Assembly (NCBI GenBank): GCA_013397695.1
Contig: VYZI01000145.1
Location: 402,700-466,699 of the forward strand
Origin: Centropus unirufus
Lineage: Eukaryota; Chordata; Aves; Cuculiformes; Centropidae
Direction: 5' to 3'
DNA length: 64,000 bases
The notes beneath the pieces were generated by a model. That model had not been told where the DNA came from. It saw only the letters and a list, made by a program, of their open reading frames with translations, and did not search any database. A program made the translations under genes and the position numbers. Within the stretch, counting starts at the first letter, position 1; every line of letters begins with the position of its first letter. Shown here piece after piece: positions 42,101 to 57,100 of the stretch.

Positions 42101-45100
42101 ATGTGCATTTTTGCTACAATCTCCTGAAATCTTCTAAATTAGAAAGATCGGGTAGGGTGAAACAAATACAGAGGTTAGAAGAAAAGCCTGGCTTAATAAG
42201 AAAAACGTTTCTTTCAGTGGATCCAGTTACAGGAAAGAGATGTAATTCATGGAGCATATGTCTGAAGATTAGCTGGGAAGATTGATCAAAAGATGTAATA
42301 GGCCACTTTGAGATCTGATATAGTTTATGAGCAAGCAAGGCAGCTACTTAATGGGAAACATTTAGGAAACAGAATTGCCCACTTTTGAAGTTTTTGTACT
42401 CTTACCTTTCTCTGATGGACTTGATAACAGGTTCTGCTGAGCGTTGTACAAAGTTCAATGCATGGCTCCATTATTTTGGGCGAGGGTCCTTCCAAAACAG
42501 TTCAGTTCCAAAACAATTTAGGCACTTTTGCATGTTTTGTGAGGAATCTTGTGTATTTAATGGAAATAAACACTTGTGATTATGATCTTCAATACAAGAA
42601 CAAGTTTAGTATGGGGAAAGACTAGGAATAAAAACATTCGTTTTGCTTAGCAGCAGTTTTAAGCTGCTGATTTCTTTTAGAATAAAATGTATGCATGCAA
42701 TAAGAGTATTGTAATTCTAGGATGATTTTTGCTGCACATGTGGTCCAATACTCCATTCTAACATGTGTGAAAGGCATTGTTTCAGCTGCTGGTTCAACAC
42801 TACACAATTGAATGAGAGATATTTAAGTGAAAATAGGAACATGCATTTTCTGAGCCTCGATGTTAAAGGGTGGGAGGGTAATAATTTCCTGGACTGTGCA
42901 CTTCAACCTCACAGGGTTACTTCTAAGAACTGCATCATTTCCCATTATGATCATATTCATTACAGCAGCACCCGCACATTCAACACATGGTTTCTGGTTA
43001 TGATGTTATAAGGGTGGAATGGTTACATCTATTCACCTATCATTTGTGTGTTTATGTGGCATTTATATTAAGTAGGAGTAATTTTTTTTTCTGATTTTTT
43101 TTTTCTTGTGTCACCAGTGCACCTATTCCATTCTTCCATCGCTGTGCTCCTGTGAACATTACCTGCTATGCCAAGTTTGCAGAGGCCCTGATCACCTTTG
43201 TCAGTGACAGTAGTGTCTTACACAGGCTGATTAGTGGAGTTATGACCAGCAAAGAGATTATAATGGGACTTTGCTTGTTATCACTAGGTAATTGTTTTTC
43301 TCATTACTAGCTGTTTCTTAGTACTGCAATAGGAGATTGTTAACACCCTCTAACCACAATATGGGCAAAAAACATGTATGGTAGCAATGAGGCCTTAGAA
43401 AATGTTTTTTTTGACAGCTGCTTATCTTATTCAGAAGCAATATGCATATGCATTCCTGTTTTTTTCTCCCACTGATAATGAGATAAGGGGATGAGTGGCT
43501 GTTGATTAGCTGGCATTAGTTTTGGTGTAGTTAACAGAGCATCCCTATTTTCCTGATTTTTATAATAGTATTCCCTTTTTCCATTTCTGATATTCATCTT
43601 CTGCCAACCCAAGTCCAAATAAACCCTTTCCAAATAAAAAGAACAGGGTGAGAGATGCACAATAGAACACTATTCTAGAATGCGTAGGAGGTTTAGTTTG
43701 TTTAATTGAATGTATTTTTGGGAGGATATGGGAAAATAAGAAACTTAGATGCCCATTTGTTCCACTGTATGTTACCCCTTTCTTCTTTTTCCTGCAAAAT
43801 AAAGAACTTCAGGCATTTGAAAATCTCAGCATTGTCTGGAGAGCTGGAAATTCCAGGTAGTATAGAGATACTGAATCATTTCTACAGCTGTGAGATGCTT
43901 GTGGCCTGTGGAGTGACACGTTACACCAAAGTGCTATTTTAAGTGTCTTACAGATTAAGGTGGAATACTACTCACGTGCATAAATTACCTTCCCGATGAG
44001 TCTATTTTACTCCTACCAAGTGTATTATCTGAAATCGTAAAACGGGAAGCTCCAGATGACAGACATGTATGTGAGCAGTTGTGATTTATAAGAAACACTG
44101 CAAAGATGTACCATATAAAGAAGTCCTTTGTTTTCAGTCTGTGTTTGGGGTTAAAAAAGTAAGAAGAGAGGATGCTAGATGACAATTAAAAAAAACAACC
44201 CAAAACTGAGACAGAGCCCAGACAAAACACGGAAGACCATTGAGTATCTTTTCCACTATAACTGGAAAGGTGTTTGTTCTTCTATCTTGACAACTGCAGT
44301 ATTTGATCATGACAGTTGGAAGACTGTTCCAAATCTGAAAGCCAGTGGCTAGTTAGTGTTAACTGGGCAGCTAGAGTCACAAATTAGTAAAAAGTTTACA
44401 TGCAGTTAATTTAAAAATATCTTTCACACCGTCATTGTTAAACAGCATTTATTTATTTTAAACAATTGGTGAGATTGTATGATTCAGAAATCTGGGTTCC
44501 AGTGGCTTTTATGTAGTTGTGTACAAGTAGGTATATGCAAAAATACATGCATACATTTATACACACCACTCACTACCTCAGTTGGCTGAGATTGTACAAT
44601 GCTTTTTAACATCCAGTTCCTGAATGAGTGGAGCTATATGAACAATGCTTGTTAAGGAACTCATTTGGAATATTGAAAATGAAATTGTAATATTTTTACT
44701 TTGTACTGGCATGACATTTTGGAATACAGAAGTGTCACATTACCTACACTTGCTTGACAAGTGTATTTGAGTGCAAATTCTGCCCAGATCCTCAGGAGAT
44801 GTCCCCACGTTACCAGATTCTGAGTACTATCATGTCTTGCTGTGTCTTTTGTCATTGTCTAAATACATCTCTGTCCATATGTACACATTATGTCTTGTAT
44901 TTAATGTACCATGTAAATGTATTTATGGTCTTTTTGGTTTAACTAATGGTATCAAAGCAGAAGTTGTAGAGGTGCCAAATTTCCTTAACTGTCCCTTCAG
45001 TGAGCCTGTAAGCTTCAGGAAAGAAATCTCTGTCTAACAATTCTGTTGGAAGGCAGCTATCTTAGTGCAGTGAAAGAACTAGGAAGGCTATTTCTACTTG

Positions 45101-48100
45101 AAATAATTGCTTTACTTTTTTTATTTGTCATCTTTTGCAGTGTTGTCCATGATTTTGATGGTTATTATAAGGTACATTTCAAGAGTACTCGTCTGGATTT
45201 TAACAATTCTTGTCATTCTGGGATCACTCGGTGAGTCTTATTTGTTTTCTCTTTTCTGAGTGCCCAGTCCTAATCTTTGCACCCTGTGTCGTCAGGCCAG
45301 CTGTGTCGTGCACTGATCTTGGGCCATGTGTTTTCCTTCAGTTTTCCTTTGAGACCCTTGTAAGACATGTGTAAAAAATGCCAGCTTTGTGATTTCAGTA
45401 CTCTCCCAAAGAGTACATTCTCCTTAGAGATTTACTGCACACCCTGCTTGGCTGGCAAGGTTCATGTCAAGCATATTGCACTGGAGGCCGCATAGGCAAT
45501 ATGGGATATACATCACAGCACTGAGTACAGCTCTGAACATTGCCTGCTTCTTAACCTGCCTTCCAAATGTGTCAGCCAGGCAGCTAGTCTGGGTGTGTCC
45601 AACAGCATATCCACCCACTAGGCATACTCAGGCATGCAGGAATCAAGGGGCAGCTCTTGTTCATGCAGCCTCAGACCTTAGAATGTAGATGTGTCCGTCC
45701 AACCCCGACACACTTACCAGCTCCTTCAGTCCTTTGAGTAGCTCTGTTGGTTTATGTGAGACCTGTTCTTGAGAAGAAGCAGCAAAGGTGCTTTTCTAGC
45801 ATTTCTAATAAAATTCTCTTTCTTTGACTCTCTTTGTATGAGAGCCAAAGTCCTGTGTGACATAGGTCATGTGTGAAATGCTACCAGCCACACCGTCTTG
45901 GGATTGGCCACAGATTGGCTATATCCAAAAAGATGTTGCATGCTGGAAAATAGTCCTGCTTTACATTGCTTCGCATTAACTTTTAGATTTGTAAAAATAA
46001 AGTTTTCTATTATTGATACCCAGTAGATAAGCTGGAATGTATGGGCAGATGACTGTAGGGAAGGAACAAAAATAGAATAATCAAATTAGGAAGCACTAGC
46101 AATTTAATGCTTGCAATTCATGACTGCAAACCATGGAAAAAAATAGGAGACCATCTCTGTTTTTTCAGGATCACTTGGCTTTTATGCTTACTGCTTTCAG
46201 GATCTGTGATCACAATAAAGGAAAAAAGTACATTTTTTCCCCTTCATTTATATTCTCTTTAGAAGCTGAGCAACTATGTTGAGTGAAGGACTTACCTTAT
46301 TGCCATCTGTTATTATGTTCGGAAAAACAGTATCCATTATATAGACTGAATAAGAACATATCATTTGTAATACAAGCAGCCTTTTTTATTCACTGCTTGT
46401 TTAGGAGGCACAAAAGAGCATCCTCCATTTTAGGCCTGAATGGAGTAGCTTCAGCAAAAACTTGTGATTTCTAAATAAGCTTATGCAGCTGGTTCAGAAA
46501 TAACAACAGAGTAGAGATGGAAACTCAAAGAGAAAAAAGGTATATCAGAGAGGAGAAGTTATATCCCCGAGTCCTTTATTTAGGAAAAGTTGTACCTTGG
46601 AAAGCGAGAAAGAATAACAGAGCTATTTTCTGGCCATTGATGCTAGGGTTTCCTAACAGGGATTAGAAGAAAGTACTTGATATTATAGTGGCATCCTGTG
46701 CCTATCACTGTTTTCCACTTCTCAGAAGACATTGTCTGATGCAGGTGTAGCTATGTGTCATTAACCTGAGGTGGTGCTTTCAGCATCAGGGCTGTTTATG
46801 CCTTCTCTTTGTGATTAGTCATACAAGGAGTTGTCGATTCCTTCTTTTGTTCCTCTTGTTATTTTGCTTCTTAATCCAAAGGTCCCTCTCAGTTACCACT
46901 CCTACTTGCTCCCTACCTTATTATATGCATATATACATGCATCCTACCATATAACTTCATTATTCTTTGTGTTCCTCTGATGCCTTCCTAATGGGATCTG
47001 TGACCTTTATCATTATGGCTCCCTGTGAACTAGTCCTTTCATGTGCTTCACTCTAACACACGGAGTAAAAGAACTGTAAGTCTCTTAAGTGGTCATAGTG
47101 GGATGAGACTGGGAAAAGAGTATATCCGCTTGAGAAGAAGGCAACAGAGGAGAACCAAGCACTTCTAACTTCTTGGAAGCTTTTTTTTTGAGTTAAGCAT
47201 CAGTCCCCTTGAGTAATCTGTACCAGACCAGGCTTAAAAAGAAGAAACTATTTCAGTACTAGGTACTGAAAATACTAGTACTAGGTAGTGTGATTGGGCC
47301 ATGTAGAAGGAGGATCTTTCATTTATCCTTTTTTATTTTTTTTGTCAAACAGGTGGTACAGGAATCCTGTGGTGGCTCTATGCTAAGCAACGAATATCTG
47401 CCAGTGCTGCTGAGACTCAAATAGCCAAAGGCAATCTTCAGGCTCTACTGATCTACGCCATTTCAGCTACAGTCTTCACAGTATGCTTTGCTAATGACTA
47501 TATTATTTTCTTACTCTGTCTTCCTAATAGTCTCTTTTTTCAGGTGAAAGGTTTATATTGCACGCTTTTCTGAAGAGTTTATTTCTACTACTATCTTCTT
47601 TCGGCCTTGCTGTTTGTTTCAGAGTCACTGACTTTACTACTAAAAATTGACAATGTTCCAGCCAACATATATGACCAGACCACCACACTGTGCTGAAGTA
47701 TAAATGTTAAATTGTATTTTTTGTTAGATCTTTCTGATTTCACTGGTTTGGGAAACATAATAGAGGACAGGATGTTGTTTGATACAAATACATAATCAAG
47801 AGATTGAAAATCCCCAGAAGTGTAATTTAGATGATAATTTATCACCAGAAGAACCTGATAGAGGTTTTGCATATCTTATCTGTACAAAATAATAGCTTGC
47901 TTGTTTTCCTGTTCTCTAAAATGTGATTTGGAAACTTTTCTCTCTAGGTTATCTTGTTCTTGATAATGTTAATTATGCGTAAACGAGTAGCTCTCACCAT
48001 TGCCTTGTTCCATGTGGCCGGCAAGGTCTTCATTCATCTGCCACTGCTAGTCTTCCAGCCATTTTGGACATTCTTTGTGCTTATCCTCTTCTGGACGTAC

Positions 48101-51100
48101 TGGATCACAGTCCTGCTTTTCCTTGGTACTACAGGTAAGCAGCTACCAGGGTTTTCTTAAACAAAATCCACTACGTTTTTGTATGGCTTCAGGCAGAGTT
48201 GGTTAAAAAGCACGTGGTAACCTCTAGGAAAGAGACCCACACATTGTGTTTCTGTTCTTGCCTGCTTCAGGAAGTTGTTTCAGGAAAGTTGTGCTTTTGT
48301 GTCTGCATTTCTAATATGTTACTTTGTGCCTTTGGCCAACTTCTTGACTTGATGCGAGCTGATGTGTTGCAAACCACACAACTCCATTAATAAGACTGCT
48401 ATAATAATTTTTCAATTAATTCCCTCTAATTTTACATAAGTAGATTAAAAAGAGACTAATCATGCAGCTGACCTCGTAAGCTTTTGCATTGTAGCCAGTA
48501 CTCACACAGGTTGAAGACATGATCATGAAAGCACTGTTGTACACAGTTATGGTCTCCCAAAATGTAAATCTACTTGAATTAGTTTTCAGTTGTTCATAAC
48601 TTTGGTGTCCAAAATCATTCCAGCATTTTCCAGGATTATTGAGGAGATCTTTCTGCTCTTTGTGCAGTATTTTCTGAGAGCAGCCAGTGTACTCTCAGTT
48701 TATGCCTGCTGTGAAGAACAGAGAGCATGAGAGCTTTGTCTGTTTTCAGGTTCCAACAAGAGCTTCTAGAACCAGTCAGTCCTATGGATACAAATATTAG
48801 TCACTTTGTCAGGGAAACCTAGCACTGCCATTTTAAAATGGGAGATGTCTGTGTTGTTTTGCAGTAAGTTGTAGGCAATACAATCATTCATTGTTAAAAC
48901 CTTAGAGTTTTTAAATTTATTGTTTGCTGCCAATCCAAAATTAGCCGTGTTTCAGGACACAAAGCTATTTATGGGTAATGCAAAGTAAGTATTTTTTACT
49001 TCATAGACTTAATTCCTAGCTTGGGATGGAGGCAATATAATTCATGTGTTCCTTTCTTATTACTGTTGAAATTTTTAGTTTTCATTGCATGCAGAAAGTG
49101 TTTGCCTGGGAAAAGTGAGTTAAATCTCAATCCCATGTTCCACACTGTGAGTTAGAGACCACAGGGACTAAATTTGTAGAAGAATTTAGGCTGATACTGT
49201 ATTTTACTGGCAGTATTCTACAATTGGCCTTGATTCTGCAAAGACTAATTTACACTTCGTGTGCACACAATACCTTAAGTAATAACAGTTAAACAAAATC
49301 TTTGTGCAAATGGGTCCAGGTCTTTTCAATTCAAATCAGGAGCACCGAAAAAGTATATATTATGACAAGAAGCCTACACTTATGAAGAGCTTGTTCACTA
49401 AAACCTAAATTATTTCAAATAGTTCCATTTATTCACAAGAAAATACTATTTTTATATAAGTGTAAAAATGTAGCTAAGAAGGTGGAGAAGGTGCTATCTG
49501 TGCTAAGCAAAGACTGGGGTTTGAGGTAAGCGTTTTATACTCTTGATATTACTTTCAGTACTTTTTGATTCTCGTCAACTGTTCGCGTAACGTGTGAGAC
49601 GAAACATCAATGGGGATTAACAGATTGCAATAGAGCTAGGAAGGTTCTGACATGTGCTGTCAGTCTCAATGCATGGCGTCACTGTTCATGTATGAAAGAG
49701 TCAATTAATTTCTGAATACATGAAATCATATGTTCAGAATGTCTAAAGCTACTCTTTATGTCTTTACCTCTAAATACCTTGTTGAACTAGGTGCACAAAA
49801 ACTTACCATAAGGAAAACGAAAGTGATTGTTAATGTTGACATCCAGATATGAGGAACTATGGAGTTTCAATGTTGATCCTCACTGTATGAATAATATCAA
49901 CAGAGCACCAGATAAATTAAGAATGAATGAAGCAGGCCTCTGTTATGTTTAATTGTAAGAAGTTTTGCTACTTGATGGTGGTTAGTTTTTGACATTTTTG
50001 TCACGTGGCTGACCATTAAAAGGAGTTTTGCAGAATTTTGGGTATACTAAGAATCTTTTTTAGTGCTTTTTTCAAATACTATTTTTCTGATTGTCTCAAA
50101 AACTGTAGCTTTGTCATGAACAATTTTCCTAAACATGACTTAGAACGTTTAGTAGAAGCTACAGGGGTTCTGCTGCAGATGGTTATGAACTGCTAACACC
50201 ATATGCTTCCTTCTCTCTGACTTAATGTAAGCACAGTTTTCTTTTTTACCCTGATTTATTTTTAGGTAGTCCTGTCCCAAATGAAGAAGGATTTGTTGAA
50301 TTTCGGATGGTGGGGCCTTTAAAATACATGTGGTGGTACCATGTGGTGGGACTCATCTGGATCAGTGAGTTTATCCTAGCCTGTCAGCAGATGACAGTAG
50401 CAGGGGCTGTTGTGACATACTATTTTACAAGGTAAGGAGAACTTAGTGTTTCTGTGAGTAGCCGAGAAATGGAATTGACAGAAACAATAAGGGACAGATT
50501 GGAGATAGCGCTTGTTTCTGGCCTGAAAGCTGGAGAACAATTGAATTGTATTGGCTCATTTTAAATCAGATCCTAAAATAATCTTGTTTGCTGGTTATGG
50601 ATTGTACTTTCAATACTTAGGACTTGGAGTCATTTGCATGTGCACATTGTATGGCCCTGAATGGTTGTTTACAAAGCAGGGTGGACCTGGAAGGTCATGT
50701 GTGGTGCTAATAATGATGATAAGCTCATCAGAGATTAAAAAATATTGAAATGTATTATTACTTTAATTGCAAAATGGTGCCCTTTAAATTATTAACTGTG
50801 TTCCATTAATCCTTATTACACAAGACTACTTAAGCTCTTAATAGATTAATAATTTAGTATCAATTTTTACAAGATCATGTACAAATAAAATGTGATGCAA
50901 AATATATATGCATTAAAACTCCATATTTCATGGCTAAATTTGTGTGCTAGATCGTGTATCAGGGCATAGTTTACACTGGCTATCCTGCATGTGTATTTTG
51001 GCTGTTCAGGAAGGCAATACTAATTGTTAAACAATGGTTTTACCAACGTTCAGGCACAATAATTTTGCTTCACAGAGGTAAGAAACTGATGTCAGTCTCA

Positions 51101-54100
51101 GACTTAGCTCTGGGGCTCTAGTCTCCAGTACTTAAAATCTTCTCTGAAATTAAGATTGCTTATAATGTTCCTTTAATAAGTGAAAATCACTGTTCTTATT
51201 TTAGCCATTTAGGACCCAGGTTTTCCAGAAAAAAATGGTATCAGATGCTTTTTCAGCATTTCCTGAGTATAAATAGTACTTCAGTTACTGAAGTATTACG
51301 TATTGGTATGTAGAGCAGACCTATGAAGATATTTAAGTAAGGAAAACAAGCAGGTACACTAATATATGTTTTGTAGAACTGCAGTTTAATGAACCTTCTC
51401 CACATGTTATCCTAGTTTTAGTGATTTATGACACATTTCTTAAAGAAAAAAAAACCTCAAAAATTTACTAAATTTTTGTTCAGTTTCCAGATAAGTAATT
51501 TTATTGCAGATATCCTCAGTCATCTCCAAACCATATAAATACAATCCCTCTGTATGAATAGCAGCATGAGTAGGGGATTTTGGCAAGATATTTAGTAAAT
51601 ATAATTCACCTAAGAAAGGAAATTGAAGGTGCTGGAGTGATGCTGTCCTCAAGGAAAAAAATCGGTGTCTTAAATACATGTGTGGTCAAGTGAGTGTGTT
51701 TTGGTATGTGTTCTTAGCTTTTCATATGCATAATATTGTATATAAGAATTCTAGTGAAATTCTTTATGCTTTTAAGATTCTTGTTTTTTTAAAAATGGGT
51801 TCTTAGATAACATATTCAGATATTTCTCAAGTGCATGATTCAAATCACAAATGTTTAATTGGTTTATCTTTTAAAATGAGACTGTTATCTGAATTACATT
51901 CCATTCCTTATCCACTCTAGTCTTTAAAACAATACAAAAGGCAAGGAATTAATTTACTGTGCTGACAGAAATTCTGTTATTTCATTAATGATGAAGTCTT
52001 CCAGTATACCAATGAAATATGTTTATGAAATTATTATAAGACATTAGCAGGACCTAATCTTGTGAGTTACTAAACCAGACTGAGTTAAGAATTAGGAAAA
52101 TAGAGAGGAGAGAGGATAAGTCTGCATTCGAGTAGATTGCTTAACAATGTGTAAGCTTCTTTGGGAAGTTTTCTATCACCCTGAGGGCAAATGATTTTTG
52201 TTTCAACTGAATCGTATCATTCCATAACAGGAATTTTATTTTAAGTTAGTAAGCACCCATTTCTCCCTATATTTATCCTTTCTTTTTGCATTTTAAGGTA
52301 CAATTCTAATCGGAAAAGTTACTTACTAAGAAAGGAAAGAGCATTAATTTAGATTTCCCCATTATTTTGCATGTTAGCAACTTTATACAGCAAATTAGAT
52401 GAAGTTATGCATGGAGAAATGTTTTATGTATATTTACTGTTCAATCACCTTAGCTAGATGGATTCCTTTCAACTCAGACAATAACAGACCTCAAGGTGTT
52501 CTGCATTACATACTTTCCTCTTAGTTAGGATGTATTTATGTCAAAAGAAGGAAGTGGGGTGGGTTGCCTGGTTGTAAGTCTCAGACCTTCTATGTAATTG
52601 TGCCCAGTGGGGAATAGAATTTGGCTTCCCTCACCACAGTTGTAGAAGTTAATTGGGAGAAAATACAGGGTAAACCTCTTTCAATCATTAACATCTCATG
52701 ATTATGCAAATTCACAGAGTGAATACTCTACTTATTTATTTTGTTTGAATGACACTTACATGAAAGTGACTTCCTCCCAGACTAAGGAGATACTTTGTTG
52801 GGAGTGTTAGCACTAGCTCTTAATATGCTTATTATTATGTTCATATATCTAATAAAGAAGAAGTGGCATTCTTTAAATGTCGAATGGAGCTTTTCTTTGA
52901 GAGAGAAATGGAAGTGGCTTCCCTGGTAGGAAATACACATGAAAACTTTTAAGAGGGAGTCCCTTAAAAAGAGTGAAAGTGAGTAGTCATCTGACAGATT
53001 AAAAATTTTGTAGCTATGCTGCTAGCTTGATGTAAGGCTTAATCTTAAACTGCTGCAAAAATGATTGCCTGTTTTATCTATGATCTTTAAAGCAGTATAT
53101 TTCAGCTTAGAATAAAATCTACTAATTGATATAAGAACCATTTGAATCTACGTATTTTTGCCAAATAGAAACAAGTCTATTTATTCCTAGAGCATAGGAT
53201 TCTTGAGTCCTGGAACTGATGAATTCTTGGAAGGCATTTTGAGCTAATGCTAAGTTATGGAAAACGCTCTCTTGAAGGGAGTTGTTGAGATACTGGAAAA
53301 TGTAGTAATTGGTGGGAGAGAGGTCTCTGGTGAGTGAGCTGGACGCAGTAGAGTTCCATAGTTTGGTTTGTGCAGGTTCTGCAGAGTCTTAGGCGAGACA
53401 TGTGGTTGGGTGTCATCATGGAGAAGAGTTGATCCTTTTCAGTGACCAGTGTTGGATGTAAACATTGCAGTTCTTGGTGTGTGGTGGCGATTTCCTGACA
53501 ATACTTCTCTGATGCTATCGTTTCTTTCATCACATTTCAAGAAATTGTAGAGGATGATTCCACTGCCGACCACCAAACAGTGACCATAATCTTTAAATGC
53601 AACTTTGTTTTGGGAAAGTGTTTTGGCGCTTCACCTCAGTCCAGCCACTGCGTGAAACACTGTTATTCATCATACAGAATCCATGTTTCATCACATGTCA
53701 CAATGTGATCAGGAAATGTGTCTTTCTTTTTTTGTTGTGCAAAAGAAGCTCAGAGCCGACTTCATAATGGAGACTTTTTGTATTTTTGTTTAGCTTGTGC
53801 AGCATCCATTTGACGAGCTTTGATTTTTCCAGTTTGGAGAAATGTTAAATAACTATGAACAGTCAACTCCAGTTCTTCTGCTCCCTCTTGGGCTGTTTTG
53901 TGTAGCTCCACTTCAATAACAACCCAAAATTGGTTGTTGTCTGTTGCAGAAGAACATCCATGGCCCTCCTCATCTTCAGGGCTCTCATTTCCATTACAAT
54001 ATTTTTTGAACCAGTCTTGAACTGTAGGTTTGTTGATGGTCCCCTAGACACATGCATGGTTGATGTTGCTAGCAGTTTCTGCTGCTGTGTGTCCCCTTTT

Positions 54101-57100
54101 GAACTCATACAACGAAACTACTGGAATTTGCTTTTTTACCATCTGTAATTTAACTGTAATTTGAAGGAGAGTAAACAATGAAAACAAAACCATTAGCATA
54201 GAAAAGTAGAGTGAATTTGTGGCTTTAAAATAGAATACTGCAGGAACACAGTTAAATATATTTTAATCCAAAATAAGCATCACAGTTTCCAATGAAAAAA
54301 ATGGCAGTTATTTTTGCACCAACTACTTGGTTTCTTAAGGATGTAATAGCTAAATCAGAAATGAAAAACATCCAAAAAAGGAGTCTACCTAATAAAAGTA
54401 ATAATATCCTTTTTAAGGTCTCAAAAAAAACCTCCAGCAGAACAGGAGAGAATGGGATGTTTGTCACTAATCTGACTGAAGAATTGTTAGCATCATTTCT
54501 CGCTTTTTTTTAAGGTTTTGAATCACACTCCATCAAAGGTAGTTTTAGAGCCAAAACTGTCTTGCACAGACTCAAATGTGAAGCAAGTAATATATACAAA
54601 AATAATATATAGTGAAAAGGTAGTACATTCCTTTTGCAAATTATTTTATTGAGAATTTGTTGCACTTCTTGGTGATACTGTGCTGACATTGTTTTTTTTG
54701 TTTTTCTCTTGTCAACAGAGAGAAGAGGAATCTGCCATTTACTCCCATTCTGGCATCTGTTAATCGCCTTGTTTGTTACCACCTAGGAACAGTAGCAAAG
54801 GGGTCTTTCATTATCACACTAGTGAAGATACCACGAATGATTCTTATGTATATTCATACACAACTCAAAGGAAAAGTAAGACAAATAGTTCAGTTTTCTT
54901 ACTGAAACTCAAGGCCTGGTGTGTTCACAGCTGATTAATTTTATTCTGTGTGGTAGGCTGGTACTCCTGGTTTTAAGTATTTTCTCTTTAAAGGACTGCG
55001 GGGCTGAGAGGGACTGATTAAATTACAAAACTGAATGTCAGTAACTGAAACAGAAGGGAATATTATTTTCTTAAGATCTGTTGATTTTGTCTTTGTCTTT
55101 AATTACCCACATTTTGTGCTTCCCTAGGAAAATGCTTGTGCTCGCTGTATGCTTAAAGCTTGCATCTGTTGCCTTTGGTGTCTGGAAAAGTGCCTGACCT
55201 ACTTAAATCAGGTAAGATTTTCAATATTCAGGTTTTAGGTAATATTTTAATATTCCCAGGAAGCACTCTGAGGCTGAAAAATCATGTTTGATACTGACAA
55301 AAAGTTTTATTGGAACTGAACCTGAATGACAGTACTTCAGTCTGTCTGTTACTCAAGTTACACTGCAGATCACTCCATTGTTCTCTATTTACATTGCAAA
55401 GGTGAAAAAAAAAAGCAGTATTCATCTTTGATATGTCAACTTGATAACAATTTGTTTAGTGGTTGGAGATGTTCCTCATCATTTCCAGATGGTCGTATTA
55501 CATCTGAGTTTTAAAATGTTTGCTATGAAAGAGAGTGAACCTTTTCTAGGTTTAATATTTAAGCTTTAAACAATTGAAAAACTGTAGATAACATCAAATT
55601 GTCATCCTAATCTACCATGTGGAAAAAGAGTTGCAAGTTGCAAGACCCTGGCTGCTCAGAGCCCTTTGTAAAATAGATTTTATTGGGTTGTGGTTCTATC
55701 TCTGTTCAGTACATCTATAAATACAATGCCCCTCTGTCTTTTTTCCTGCTGTTCATTTCTTTTGCTTGTGGAAATACAGAAAATCATTAGAAAGCATATT
55801 AAAAACCCCACTATAATCCTTGAACATTGTCCTCGCTAACCTTGAGTATCTAGAAATCATCTTGGTGGACTCCCATGACTCTCAAACTCTTACACTTCCA
55901 GAATAATTTTTCTAACTATTTCATTGCTGTAGTTGTGCCACTGCTTGCCTTTTCCTGCAGAGGAATTGCAAATTCCCTCTAATCATTTTTTTGGAGTCAA
56001 CTTTTTAATGCAGGAATGGTGAGCAAGGGAGAAGACTAGAAATTCTCTACCTCGTGTAGTCTTCTGTCAGCTGGTACCTGCTGCTTGATTCAACAGCTCT
56101 CAAGGGAATTTTTGTTCATTACTGTCCTATGACTTTTGTGATTTATGCAGAAGCTGTATCCTCCCCTTCTCCTTCTCCTACCCCTATCTGAAATATCTGA
56201 CCATTCCATGAATAAATCTTCAATCTCCTTTTCCCAGAACGCGTATACAGCCACAGCTATCAACAGTACCAACTTCTGCACCTCAGCAAAGGATGCCTTT
56301 GTTATTCTAGTGGAAAATGCTTTGCGAGTGGCTGCCATAAACACTGTTGGGGATTTTATGCTGTTTCTAGGAAAGGTATGTGTGCTGTGCATGGTTGTTA
56401 GGGTCCTACATAGTAGCAAGCTTTTCCTAGCAAGTCCTTGTACCCCAAATCAAACTGTCTTAAAAATCCTGTTTCTTAGCATACACTTTATAACATCTAG
56501 CTGCACCATGTCAGGAAGGGACTGTCCAGCATAGGGAGGAGAAATAGATGATCCACTCAGGTAAAAGGAATTAGAAGGGGATAACTGAAGATAATGAAAC
56601 CTTTTGCATAAATTTATCTTAAGGGAGCCAAGAGAGAAGTGATTAGAATTCCAAGTTTTGATTTGTTTAGTGGTTAAAACCCAGAACTGTTAGGAAAGGA
56701 AGCATTTCCTTTTAGTTTTGTTTAGTAAGGGCTCTTCAGGTTTATGTTGAAAATACATGATTGATCACCATTTGTGGCAAAATCAGACTGGAAGTCAGTA
56801 TAGAAGCCTGTTATGAAGAACTGGCAATACAAGCAACTAAGTTACCTCAGCTCAAGAGAATTAAAAGGAGATGGAAATAATTGCTGTGGTCAGTCAGCTT
56901 TTTGGGTTTTCAACTGGTGGACATATGCCTTATGAAAACTACACAGTGAATTATTCCCGCCCTTTGACTGATCATTTAGTAAAACAGTTAATATCAATTC
57001 ACTTAAATAATCTGTGTGTAAACACTCTGGTTCTGTTTGGAATTAAATTTCTTCCATATTAGATTCCTCTACTTTTATTAAGTCAGAGTTCAGTGGGCCG

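Noticed and set aside
56090..56419. 109-codon minus-strand ORF
   Set aside because: It is the complement of SLC44A1 exon 13 and its flanks, a shadow of a real exon.
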